Position numbers and translations under genes: made by a program. Of a stretch of 64,000 nt of DNA, positions 18,430 to 27,702 are shown piece by piece. The notes below the pieces were generated by a model. It was not told the DNA's origin. It saw only the letters and a program-made list of their open reading frames with translations, and did not search any database. Within the stretch, counting starts at the first letter, position 1. Each line of letters starts with the position of its first letter. The stretch is from Mariprofundus aestuarium (GTDB taxonomy: Bacteria; Pseudomonadota; Zetaproteobacteria; Mariprofundales; Mariprofundaceae), in the NCBI RefSeq assembly GCF_002795805.1, contig NZ_CP018799.1, positions 613,001-677,000 on the forward strand. Reading direction: 5' to 3'.

Positions 18430-18653
18430 TCGGCACTTTCCTGTTTGCGGCTGCGAACGAACTTCAACACCAGCAGGATACATGGCAGCAGATGCCAGAA
18501 GAGGTCGAAGATATCTATCGGTTTGGTCAGGGTTCCATCTGCAAGCATCTTAAGCTTCTCGCTCAAGTGCGGCTCCGGTTCAAATGGCAGCATGGCCATC
18601 AGTACCGCAATAGCGATCAGGGCAAACCAGGGTAATTCATCCAGCCATTTCAT
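18426..18653 (-). CDS. Small conserved membrane protein (75 aa)
   Basis: Short inner-membrane protein with two hydrophobic segments flanking a soluble loop. The patterns PWFALIAIAVLMAMLPFEPEPH and LTKPIDIFDLFWHLLP resemble a family of unnamed small proteins in proteobacteria that are sometimes labelled RND-associated. GGAG lies 7 nt before the ATG. It follows the creatininase-family gene by 19 nt and its stop overlaps the cysteine-rich gene. Role unknown. Confidence 0.8.
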   Translation of the reverse strand: MKWLDELPWFALIAIAVLMAMLPFEPEPHLSEKLKMLADGTLTKPIDIFDLFWHLLPCILLVLKFVRSRKQESAD

Positions 18654-18672
18654 ATATCTGCTCCTTGCTGTT

Positions 18673-19407
18673 TCAACTCTTGATGAAGGTGAGGAAATCT
18701 TCTCTCAGCGTTTCAACGGCAAGCTGATAGAAGCGCTCACCATCTGCAACCGTGGCCAGTTGCGGGCTGGAGCCGATACGTCCATCAGGGAATTTACGCC
18801 TGAAGTCAGCGGCATCGTAAAACTCGCCTGTAGCTGCAACTGCCGGATTCATCGCTGCCTGCTTCACCGCCTCGGGATGGGCGTAATAGCTTAAAGCCAC
18901 TTCGCTGACCGTGGCATGATGCCCCTCGGCATCACCGTATAACGCTTTAGCCAGTTTGGCGATCGCGGCATCGCGCCACCAGTTGGCAAGTCGGCAGCGG
19001 GGAGCCTGCTTTCCATCGTTCGTGAAATCGGCATAGATCTCTGAGAAGGCTGAGGTCACTGGTGCAATATTGCCGCCATGGCCGTTGAGGAAATAGAGGT
19101 GGGTGAAACCATGTTTTTCGAGTGAGCCCACGATATCAATGATCAGCTGTATCAGGGTGGAGGGTCTGAGTGTTACCGATCCTGCAAAACCCATGTGATG
19201 CTGAGACATGCCATAGCTGATCGTTGGCGCAATCAGAACATCCTCTTTCTCTGCAATTCCTGCTGCAATGGTTGTTGGGCAGATGCTATCTGTGCCTATC
19301 AGGCCGTTGGGTCCGTGCTGCTCGGTTGAGCCGATCGGGATGATAATCGCTGTCGAGCGTTGCAAATATCGTTCGACCTCCGGCCATGTGCTCAACGCAA
19401 GTTGCAT
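18673..19407 (-). CDS. Creatininase-family amidohydrolase
   Basis: Metal-dependent amidase of the creatininase/MftE superfamily, 244 aa. Metal-ligand motifs are visible: GSTEQHGPNG near residue 27, GTDSICPTT, and FLNGHGGN near residue 105. The true substrate is unknown; creatinine itself is unlikely in such a context. I start at ATG 19407, which has a strong GGAGG 6 nt upstream, rather than at the longer frame. First gene of a three-gene minus-strand operon with two very small genes. Confidence 0.88.
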   Translation of the reverse strand: MQLALSTWPEVERYLQRSTAIIIPIGSTEQHGPNGLIGTDSICPTTIAAGIAEKEDVLIAPTISYGMSQHHMGFAGSVTLRPSTLIQLIIDIVGSLEKHGFTHLYFLNGHGGNIAPVTSAFSEIYADFTNDGKQAPRCRLANWWRDAAIAKLAKALYGDAEGHHATVSEVALSYYAHPEAVKQAAMNPAVAATGEFYDAADFRRKFPDGRIGSSPQLATVADGERFYQLAVETLREDFLTFIKS

Positions 19408-19522
19408 GCTTACCTCCGCTTCATTTGTCAGGGAGAGGCTAGTCGCATGCGATTTATTTTTCGAGTCCGCTACGCATTCAGCTGAAAATGGGCTACAATA
19501 AAAGTGTAGTCGGGAGTGCAAG

Positions 19523-20026
19523 ATGCCAGATATCCGTATACTGAAGGCAGATATTACCACCCTTCATGTCGACGCTGTCGTCAATGCTGCGAACAACAGT
19601 TTGCTTGGCGGTGGCGGTGTGGATGGAGCAATCCATCGTGCGGCTGGCCCCGAATTGCTGCAGGAGTGCAGGAAACTGGGTGGCTGCATCACCGGCGATG
19701 TAAGGGTGACCCGAGGTTATGAGCTGCCAGCCAAATGGGTGATCCATACGGTAGGGCCTGTATGGAAGGGCGGCATTTACGGTGAGCCGGAGCTTCTTGC
19801 CAGCTGCTATCGCAATGCGCTTGCAGTCGCGCTGCATAAGGGCGTTGAATCGGTCGCCTTCCCTGCTATATCTACCGGTGCATTCGGTTATCCGGCCCAG
19901 AAAGCAGCCAAGGTGGCTGTCCGTGAAATCCTTGATTTTCAGGATTTTCACAACGGGCCGGAGCTGATTGTTTTCGCCTGCTATGATGCTCCCATGGCTG
20001 ATCTCTACCGGGGACTTCTTATCTAA
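19523..20026 (+). CDS. Macrodomain protein (O-acetyl-ADP-ribose deacetylase type)
   Basis: Soluble 167-aa single macrodomain, the YmdB-like group that hydrolyses O-acetyl-ADP-ribose or removes ADP-ribose from proteins. The ligand-binding loops are recognisable: [24 protein letters not shown], then [22 protein letters not shown] and [12 protein letters not shown]. Length agrees with YmdB (177). Its last four bases overlap the 3' end of the convergent cytochrome gene. Confidence 0.93.
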   Translation: MPDIRILKADITTLHVDAVVNAANNSLLGGGGVDGAIHRAAGPELLQECRKLGGCITGDVRVTRGYELPAKWVIHTVGPVWKGGIYGEPELLASCYRNALAVALHKGVESVAFPAISTGAFGYPAQKAAKVAVREILDFQDFHNGPELIVFACYDAPMADLYRGLLI

Positions 20027-20643
20027 AACTCATCCTCTTTCTGAATAGCTTTGCGGCCGGTAACCATCGCACGCGGCAGGTTCTCACCGTGCAGTAGGCT
20101 GGAGACAAAAACGCCTGCGATATGCACGAAGATCAGTAGCAGCATCAGGCTTACGGAGAATTCGTGCAGCTCCTCCCAGAACTCCTCGCCACCTCGTTGC
20201 CAGTTGCCATGGTCGTCATCCGCATGGGCGGCAGTGATTTCAAGCGATACATTTGCCAGCGGCCCCTTGCCTTCGGCTGCATAGGTCTCAAGCCCGGTCC
20301 AGGTAGCCAGTGCAAGTGTCAGGAGCATAACTACCACCATCAAACCGCCAGCCGGGTTATGCCCGAGGTAGTGTTTGGGGTGCCTAGTCATCAGGCTCTG
20401 AAGATAGGCCTTGATCTCGGAAGGGCTGCAGATGAAGCTGGAGAAGCGAGCATATTTTGTGCCGATCACTCCCCAGATCAGCCGGAGGCCGATCAGTCCA
20501 GCAATGAGATACCCGATCAATGCATGAATTGCTTCCAGATCGCCTTCGCCGGTGAGATAGGCGAGAGTGAAGAATATCACCAGTGACCAGTGAAACAGGC
20601 GCACGAAAATATCCCATACCTTAATTGATTGTTGCATCTGCAT
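20023..20643 (-). CDS. Cytochrome b561-type membrane protein
   Basis: Di-heme membrane cytochrome of the b561/Ni-Fe hydrogenase cytochrome b group, 206 aa with about four hydrophobic helices. Histidines in [30 protein letters not shown] and [18 protein letters not shown] are candidate heme ligands. Likely transfers electrons between quinone and a periplasmic carrier. AGGGAGA precedes the ATG at 20643; a second in-frame ATG at 20637 has better spacing to that ribosome site. Confidence 0.88.
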   Translation of the reverse strand: MQMQQSIKVWDIFVRLFHWSLVIFFTLAYLTGEGDLEAIHALIGYLIAGLIGLRLIWGVIGTKYARFSSFICSPSEIKAYLQSLMTRHPKHYLGHNPAGGLMVVVMLLTLALATWTGLETYAAEGKGPLANVSLEITAAHADDDHGNWQRGGEEFWEELHEFSVSLMLLLIFVHIAGVFVSSLLHGENLPRAMVTGRKAIQKEDEF

Positions 20644-20770
20644 TCTCCCTGGAAGCGAATTGGGCGAATCGTAATGCGTGATCCTTAACTCAGTATGAAC
20701 AGATGCCCGTGGTATGTATGTCTGCAACGGGGTGTTTCCACTGGGTGTGGTTTTTGCTTAGAGTGCGCCC

Positions 20771-20971
20771 ATGAATAATGCAATTGGACTTTTTCTCGTA
20801 TTCGGCATTCTTGTTGCCGTGGTTGTTGCAACCAACTGGCAGAACAAAACAGGCAGAAAGCTTACTGAGTTCGCATGGTATCGTTATGGAAAAATGGTAG
20901 TTCTCGGCCTGCTTATCCTGGGGGCTGGAAGTATCGTGCTTCTTTCGATTTATGGAGCAACCCTGAGCTAA
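20771..20971 (+). CDS. Small hypothetical membrane protein (66 aa)
   Basis: Two hydrophobic helices (about 4-22 and 42-62) separated by a basic loop with WYRYGK. No recognised family and no strong ribosome site. The hydrophobic pattern and stop/start position between real genes favour a real gene. Confidence 0.5.
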   Translation: MNNAIGLFLVFGILVAVVVATNWQNKTGRKLTEFAWYRYGKMVVLGLLILGAGSIVLLSIYGATLS

Positions 20972-21063
20972 CTCCACCTGCAGCGCTGATGACCGGGGAA
21001 GAGTGAAACCTTCAAAGAATATCGAAGTCGTAGCTGTAATGATCCTTCTGCTATTATAGATTT

Positions 21064-21534
21064 ATGCAGCGATTTCTGTGCGATGAGATGGTGGTGCGAC
21101 TGGGAAAATGGCTCAGGGCAGCTGGCTACGATACGCGTATCGCCAGCCCCGGCACAGAAGATCGCGATCTTCTCAATTGCGCTATCCGCGAGGAAAGAAT
21201 CCTGCTGACGCGTGATCGCAAATTTCTCGAAAGGAGGGGCGCAACGGGTGTCGTCTTTCTGCTTGCAGGGAACGATATCCGGAACTGGATAGCCCAGTTG
21301 TCGCAAGGCTTCGATATCGACTGGCTCTACGCCCCATTTTCCCGCTGTCTTATCTGTAATGGTGAACTCAAGCCGGGTGTGGGGCCGCATGCGCAAGCCA
21401 TGCCTGACTATGTGGTTAGGGAAAACATTCCCTGTTTTTACTGTTCCAACTGCGCCAAAACCTATTGGAAGGGTGGTCATGTCGAGCGAATGTCTCGCAA
21501 GCTCAAGCTATATCAATCGATGAATCAGGCTTAA
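21064..21534 (+). CDS. Mut7-C family (PIN-like) RNase-domain protein
   Basis: Soluble 156-aa protein of the Mut7-C/DUF82 group, a PIN-like nuclease fold with a C-terminal zinc ribbon. Acidic residues in FLCDEMVVRLGKWLRAAGYDT and LLTRDRKF fit the putative active site. The zinc ribbon is seen as CLICN and CFYCSNCAKTYWKGGH. Likely an RNA-processing nuclease; substrate unknown. Confidence 0.88.
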   Translation: MQRFLCDEMVVRLGKWLRAAGYDTRIASPGTEDRDLLNCAIREERILLTRDRKFLERRGATGVVFLLAGNDIRNWIAQLSQGFDIDWLYAPFSRCLICNGELKPGVGPHAQAMPDYVVRENIPCFYCSNCAKTYWKGGHVERMSRKLKLYQSMNQA

Positions 21535-21539
21535 ATAGG

Positions 21540-21683
21540 TCAGTGGGGCAGTCCGATAGTTTTCAGTATGACGAAGCCGAGAATCAGGCAGGAGGCGATT
21601 AAAAACCATATCGCCCAAGCAGGTGGGGTGATAAACACTGCGGTCATGCAGAGCGGCGCCAGTGGTCCGGGGTGCTTGAACAT
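21540..21683 (-). CDS. Tiny membrane protein (47 aa)
   Basis: Short open frame with an ideal ribosome site (AAGGAGG, 5 nt before ATG). The product begins MFKHPGPLAPL, has a single long hydrophobic helix (about residues 12-43, including AWAIWFLIASCLILGFVIL) and ends in GLPH. It is convergent with the Mut7-C gene, six bases from its stop. No family recognised; a one-helix membrane peptide is the best description. Confidence 0.65.
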   Translation of the reverse strand: MFKHPGPLAPLCMTAVFITPPAWAIWFLIASCLILGFVILKTIGLPH

Positions 21684-21763
21684 AAACACCTCCTTAATCA
21701 CTATTATATCAGAAAAAACCGGATCTGCTTTAACTTGGCAAGCCGACTGGCTAGTTTGCCGTA

Positions 21764-22471
21764 ATGAAACCCAGTCCGAACTTCGATTTGCTGAATGCTA
21801 ATGGCCTGAATATGCAGGCCGTATTTAACCTTTCCGACCTGCCGGAAACGATCCGAACGGGGCTCTTGGAGCAGACCGAAATTGTTTCCAGTTTCAGGCA
21901 GCTTATTCTGATTGGTCATGGTGGAAGAGGGATGTGGGAGGCGGTCCAGGCTTCCGAGTTCAGGGAAAATTCTGATCCGATCGACAGCTTTTCGATCGAT
22001 AGGGTAGAGCGCTGGTTTGCAGGGCAGGTCCCTGCAGCCGACTACGAGATCATCTATCCAGCTTCAAAATGTATCGTGCCGCTGCAGTCACTGGGTCGGC
22101 TTGCCGGATGGCATCACACCTCACCGTTTCGCATCGGTATTAATCAAGCATGGGGATCGTGGTTTGCCTACCGCGTGGCGGCCCTGGCTGACACTGATTT
22201 CGCACCGACAGATAGAATGCAGCTTGCCTCCCCCTGCGACAGCTGTGTTGATAAACCATGTGTCAGCGCATGCCCTGCCGGTTTACTTGCGTGTGGAGAC
22301 TTCTCGCTGAAAGGCTGTATCGACTATCGCCTGGTGAGCGAATCGAGCTGCAAAGCCCGGTGTCTTGCGCGCCTTGCCTGCCCGGTGGCATCGGAACATC
22401 GGTACAGCACGGAGCAGATCAACTATCATTATGGCCGCTCGATGAAGACGATAGAGGAATATTACAGATGA
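21764..22471 (+). CDS. 4Fe-4S ferredoxin-like protein
   Basis: Soluble 235-aa protein with a C-terminal cysteine-rich region CDSC-x3-PC-x3-CPAG followed by further cysteines (GC, SC-x3-C, LACPV), suggesting one or more iron-sulfur clusters. The architecture recalls the C-terminal part of epoxyqueuosine-reductase/reductive-dehalogenase-like proteins, without the cobalamin domain being evident. Translationally coupled (ATGA) to the next gene. Precise function not known. Confidence 0.75.
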   Translation: MKPSPNFDLLNANGLNMQAVFNLSDLPETIRTGLLEQTEIVSSFRQLILIGHGGRGMWEAVQASEFRENSDPIDSFSIDRVERWFAGQVPAADYEIIYPASKCIVPLQSLGRLAGWHHTSPFRIGINQAWGSWFAYRVAALADTDFAPTDRMQLASPCDSCVDKPCVSACPAGLLACGDFSLKGCIDYRLVSESSCKARCLARLACPVASEHRYSTEQINYHYGRSMKTIEEYYR

Positions 22472-22992
22472 CGAATAACGATATAATGCGCCGTATCCGC
22501 TACGCCTTCGACTTTGACGATTCGAAAATGATTGCACTGTTTGACCTGGCTGATTTGAAGGTGACGCGGCAACAGATCAGTGCTTGGTTGAAAAAGGATG
22601 ATGATCCTGCATTTGTGGAGTGCAGTGAACGTGAATTGGCAATCTTCCTCAATGGCCTGATTAACGACAGGCGCGGCAAAAAAGAGGGGTCACAGCCTGT
22701 AGATGACTTGCGGCTGAATAATAATATTATTTTCAGGAAACTGCGGATCGCACTGAACTTGAAAGATGACGATCTTTTAGCGCTGTTGAAGCTGGCGGGT
22801 TTCCCCATTAGTAAACCTGAGTTAAGTGCGCTTTTTCGAAAGCCTGACAACAGGCACTTTCGTGTCTGTAAAGATCAGATTTTACGCAACTTTATCAAGG
22901 GCGTGCAGCTTAAATACCGTCCCGATAAGGCTGCAAAAAAGGATTTGGAAACAGATCAGCCAGTGGCAGAAGGTTTTAAGTGGCCGAAATAG
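22468..22992 (+). CDS. DUF1456 (YehS-like) family protein
   Basis: Cytoplasmic 174-aa protein with a duplicated domain. Each half begins with N-x2-(I/M)-x-RK/RR-(I/L)-R-x-A: NNDIMRRIRYAFDFDDSKM and NNIIFRKLRIALNLKDDDL. Function of YehS is unknown. The frame is open much farther upstream, but the ATG at 22468, overlapping the TGA of the ferredoxin-like gene, gives the family's standard length. Confidence 0.9.
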   Translation: MTNNDIMRRIRYAFDFDDSKMIALFDLADLKVTRQQISAWLKKDDDPAFVECSERELAIFLNGLINDRRGKKEGSQPVDDLRLNNNIIFRKLRIALNLKDDDLLALLKLAGFPISKPELSALFRKPDNRHFRVCKDQILRNFIKGVQLKYRPDKAAKKDLETDQPVAEGFKWPK

Positions 22993-23029
22993 CAGCTATT
23001 GCAGTGAGTGCTGCAGGGCTGTTTTTTTT
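22993..23029 (+). terminator. Intrinsic terminator after the DUF1456 gene
   Basis: Two-part stem CAGC...TGCAG / CTGCA...GCTG directly after the stop codon, followed by eight T. Confidence 0.75.
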
Positions 23030-23052
23030 AATTCACTGACAATAATAAATAA

Positions 23053-23074
23053 CAGCCGCTATAGTTCGCGGCTG
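23053..23074 (+). other. Hairpin in the dbpA leader
   Basis: Perfect 7-bp inverted repeat CAGCCGC / GCGGCTG with an 8-nt loop and no T run, 68 nt before the dbpA start. It could shape the mRNA leader; no known element is recognised. Confidence 0.35.
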
Positions 23075-23141
23075 GACTGATTTAGTCTAAGACACTGACA
23101 GTCATATTGTACCCAGCACTGGTCAACACAGGATAATCATT

Positions 23142-24536
23142 TTGAGCGACACACCTTTTTCAATTCTAAAGATGCATGCCGACCTGCTGCAGAACCTCTC
23201 TTCTCTTGGGTTTCAGAGCATGACGCCCATTCAGGCAGAGAGCCTTCCTGCTATCCTGGATGGTAAAGATGTGATTGCTCAGGGCAAAACCGGCTCGGGG
23301 AAAACTGCTGCGTTCGGTCTTGGCCTGCTGGATAAGCTGGATGTGTCACGCTTGCATGTGCAGTCACTGGTGTTGTGTCCTACACGCGAACTTGCCGATC
23401 AGGTCTCTAAAGAGATCCGCAGGCTGGCTCGTAGCATATCCAACATTAAGGTGCTAACCCTCTGTGGTGGCATGCCGTTCGGCCCACAGATTGGTTCGCT
23501 GGAGTATGGGGCGCACATTATTGTCGGCACCCCCGGCCGCATTGAAGACCACCTGGGGCGCGGCACGCTGAAGCTGGATCGTGTGAGCACACTGGTGCTC
23601 GATGAAGCCGATCGTATGCTGGAGATGGGCTTTCAGGCCTCAATGGATGCCATCGTTGCTCAGCTACCCCAACAGCGTCAGACGCTACTGTTCAGCGCAA
23701 CCTTCCCTGATCAGATCAAAGCGATATCCAAACGCATCATGATTAAACCGGTGATGGTGCAGGTGGAGTCCACACACGATAGCAGCACGATTTCGCAGCA
23801 CTTTTATCAGGTAGGTGATTTTAAACAGTCTATGACCGCGTTGCGTCTGCTGCTGCTTCAGCACAACCCAGAATCCACGGTGGTATTCTGTAACACCAAA
23901 CGGGAGACCCAGGAGATTGCTGACGAGCTTGTTTCTCATGGCTTCAGTGCGCTGGCGCTTAATGGTGATCTTGAGCAACGGGATCGTGATCAGACGATGG
24001 TACGCTTTGCCAACCGCAGCACCTCCATTCTTGTAGCCACCGATGTGGCGGCGCGAGGACTTGATATCGATGCTCTGGATGCCGTGATCAACTTCCAGCT
24101 TCCGCATGAGCCTGAAACCTATGTCCACCGTATCGGACGCACGGGTCGAGCAGGCAGCAAAGGGGTGGCCTTCACGTTGCATAATGGCAATGACTATAAG
24201 TTGACCATGCTCGGTGACTACATCAACCGCACCATTACCAGTGAGTCGCTGCCACCGCTGACCGTACTAGACAAAAAACCAATGAAACCGGCCATGGCAA
24301 CCCTGCAGATCGGCGGCGGCAAAAAGCAGAAGGTTCGCCCCGGTGATATTCTTGGTGCCTTAACCGGTGAAGGCGGCATCGCCGGAAAACAGGTCGGCAA
24401 GATCCACATCCTCGAAAACTGGGCCTATGTGGCGGTCAGCCGGGATGTCGCTAAAGTAGCCCTCAAAAAGTTGGCCGATGGTCAGCTCAAGGGGCGTTCG
24501 TTCCGCGTCCGTTTGATGTTTGACTGGCCCGTTTGA
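23142..24536 (+). CDS. dbpA: DEAD-box RNA helicase DbpA
   Basis: ATP-dependent RNA helicase that acts late in 50S subunit assembly by binding hairpin 92 of 23S rRNA. Helicase motifs are complete: Q motif FQSMTPIQAESLP, Walker A GKTGSGKT, DEAD in VLDEADRMLEMG, SAT, and HRIGRTGRAG. The C-terminal RNA-binding domain (about 390-464), starting KQKVRPGDILGALTGEGGI, is diagnostic for DbpA. The start is TTG with CAGGA about 8 nt upstream; no good ATG exists in frame. Confidence 0.95.
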   Translation: MSDTPFSILKMHADLLQNLSSLGFQSMTPIQAESLPAILDGKDVIAQGKTGSGKTAAFGLGLLDKLDVSRLHVQSLVLCPTRELADQVSKEIRRLARSISNIKVLTLCGGMPFGPQIGSLEYGAHIIVGTPGRIEDHLGRGTLKLDRVSTLVLDEADRMLEMGFQASMDAIVAQLPQQRQTLLFSATFPDQIKAISKRIMIKPVMVQVESTHDSSTISQHFYQVGDFKQSMTALRLLLLQHNPESTVVFCNTKRETQEIADELVSHGFSALALNGDLEQRDRDQTMVRFANRSTSILVATDVAARGLDIDALDAVINFQLPHEPETYVHRIGRTGRAGSKGVAFTLHNGNDYKLTMLGDYINRTITSESLPPLTVLDKKPMKPAMATLQIGGGKKQKVRPGDILGALTGEGGIAGKQVGKIHILENWAYVAVSRDVAKVALKKLADGQLKGRSFRVRLMFDWPV

Positions 24537-24560
24537 TCTCTCTGGCGGGTTGCCCTTCGT

Positions 24561-25097
24561 TTACCTGTTTGTGAGACGGTAAATATAGATCGGTGTGTTG
24601 TAGAGGTCTTTGAGCCGGATGGTCTCTACGGGGCTGCTCTCGGGTAGGGCAAAGGTGCTACTGATCAGCAGGCTATTAACGCCTTGCCTGTTTGATGAGA
24701 GTTTCTTCTGCAGATCAATCATGCCCTTTGGGTGAAGATAACAGACAAGCAGGGATGCTTCAGGCAGCTCGGTAGTTAAAAAGTTCAAACGGCAGAGCTT
24801 GAGGTTTTGAAGCTGCAATATGCTTTTACAGAGCTTTGACCATGCCCAGGGCAACCATGAAACTTCATATCCAATAACCTGACGATCGGGATACTTTCGT
24901 GCCAATGCAAATGCCATTCCTCCCCAGCCGCAACCGAGATCAATGATTGTGCCTTCTGAAGCCTGTTCACTGGCCTTTAGTATGCAACGGCAGACTTTCC
25001 CCGAACTGGGCATCGGCGAGATGCCTGTTTTGAGCGTAAACCACAAAATCGAGAGGCAGCAAAGCGTGATGACTGCAATCACTACAATTTCAAGCAT
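24561..25097 (-). CDS. Membrane-anchored class I SAM-dependent methyltransferase
   Basis: Protein of 178 aa with an N-terminal membrane helix (about 3-25) and a Rossmann-type methyltransferase fold. The SAM-binding glycine loop is IIDLGCGWGGMAFALAR. The C-terminal half is short and lacks a recognised substrate domain. Convergent with dbpA. Substrate unknown. Confidence 0.8.
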   Translation of the reverse strand: MLEIVVIAVITLCCLSILWFTLKTGISPMPSSGKVCRCILKASEQASEGTIIDLGCGWGGMAFALARKYPDRQVIGYEVSWLPWAWSKLCKSILQLQNLKLCRLNFLTTELPEASLLVCYLHPKGMIDLQKKLSSNRQGVNSLLISSTFALPESSPVETIRLKDLYNTPIYIYRLTNR

Positions 25098-25197
25098 GCG
25101 ATAAGCCTCTCCCTTCTGACAACTGCTGATTTGTAGGGGGGTAGCGCTGCTGCGTCAACTGATGGCTGGAGTTATCTTTTCTGCATATACACAGAGA

Positions 25198-25226
25198 TTG
25201 ACAGTCGAGGCCTTCTTCCCACTATT
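25198..25226 (+). promoter_or_regulatory. Candidate sigma-70 promoter of groESL
   Basis: A perfect -35 box TTGACA at 25198-25203 with a weak -10 16-17 nt later (CACTAT/ACTATT), running into the CIRCE operator. This is the usual arrangement for HrcA repression. Confidence 0.45.
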
Positions 25227-25251
25227 GGCACTCCCTTTTGGAGAGTGCCAG
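25225..25251 (+). promoter_or_regulatory. CIRCE operator (HrcA binding site)
   Basis: TTGGCACTC-N9-GAGTGCCAG matches the CIRCE consensus TTAGCACTC-N9-GAGTGCTAA with a compensated change in both arms, so the full 9-bp inverted repeat is nearly kept. It lies 119 nt before groES and overlaps the end of a candidate sigma-70 promoter. Confidence 0.9.
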
Positions 25252-25269
25252 AAAAATGCACTTGGGGGG

Positions 25270-25295
25270 TTGAAACGATTTCAGCCGAGCCCCAT
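25270..25295 (+). promoter_or_regulatory. Sigma-32-type heat-shock promoter of groESL
   Basis: TTGAAA (25270-25275), 14-nt spacer, CCCCAT (25290-25295): an excellent match to the RpoH consensus. The -10 lies 75 nt before the groES ATG. A 7-bp inverted repeat GAATCGG / CCGATTC (25306-25325) sits in the expected 5' leader. Confidence 0.8.
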
Positions 25296-25369
25296 AAAGG
25301 GACTTGAATCGGCTACAACCGATTCTTATATACCAGTTTCCATATTATATATCGAAAGGAGAAACATCG

Positions 25370-25666
25370 ATGGCAACAACAGTCCGTCCTTTGCATGATC
25401 GCGTAATCGTTCGCCGCCTGAACGAGGTAGAGAAGTCCGCAGGTGGTATCATCATCCCGGATTCCGCCAAGGAAAAACCGGTTGAAGGTGAAGTGATTTC
25501 CGCAGGTAAAGGTAAAATCATGGAGAACGGTGATATCCGCCCGCTGGATGTTAAAGCAGGCGACAAGGTTATCTTCTCCAAATATGCCGGCACCGAGATC
25601 AAACTCGACGGCGAAGAGTTCCTGATGATGCGTGAAGACGACATCCTGGGCGTAATCGAAGGCTGA
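25370..25666 (+). CDS. groES: Co-chaperonin GroES
   Basis: Ten-kDa heptameric lid of the GroEL folding chamber. The 98-aa sequence is complete, with [11 protein letters not shown] at the start, the mobile loop around [16 protein letters not shown] and the C-terminal [17 protein letters not shown] precedes the ATG; an upstream in-frame start is not used. Transcribed with groEL from two kinds of heat-responsive control element. Confidence 0.98.
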   Translation: MATTVRPLHDRVIVRRLNEVEKSAGGIIIPDSAKEKPVEGEVISAGKGKIMENGDIRPLDVKAGDKVIFSKYAGTEIKLDGEEFLMMREDDILGVIEG

Positions 25667-25762
25667 TCCTTTTCAGTCAAGCAAAGATTAAAGATTTACC
25701 GCTTTTCGTAGGCGGGAATCACAGAATATTAGAATTAGATTTAATGGATAATAGGAGATTGA

Positions 25763-27403
<1,641 letters not shown>

Positions 27404-27456
27404 GACCACTCATCTGAGTTGGTTTTATATCAGTCGCTTTAATGCTGATGATTGAG

Positions 27457-27489
27457 AAGGGCGGTTCCGAAAGGGCCGCCCTTTTTTTT
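27457..27489 (+). terminator. Intrinsic terminator of groESL
   Basis: Perfect 8-bp stem AAGGGCGG / CCGCCCTT with an 11-nt loop and eight T, 54 nt after the groEL stop. Confidence 0.9.
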
Positions 27490-27502
27490 GTTGGCCATTG
27501 CA

Positions 27503-27609
27503 CATTGCTCTGATTCGTTATGACTATCGCGTAATTTAGAGCAACCCCATTGCTCTGGTTGATTTGTACTGTCGCGCTTTTTAAAGCAACACCCATTGCT
27601 CTAAAAAGC
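27503..27609 (+). repeat. Imperfect 45-46-bp tandem repeat
   Basis: Three copies of CATTGCTCT start at 27503, 27548 and 27594. The first two are followed by related sequence, including an internal TCGCG and an end of (G/A)AGCAAC. Each unit can fold because TTGCTCT pairs with AGAGCAA (imperfect in the second copy). The third copy is partial. No coding role is apparent. Confidence 0.7.
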
Positions 27610-27702
27610 TTGCTTCGGTAGCGTCCCGAATCCTTATTTTTACAGGGGAACAATAGTTTTTGCTGGTTGTTGTTTCTTCTAACTTTTGAACCGGGGTTTA
27701 TC

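Noticed and set aside
22258-22467. Long N-terminal extension of the DUF1456 protein
   Set aside because: This part lies in another frame inside the ferredoxin-like gene; the ATG at 22468 gives the normal family length.
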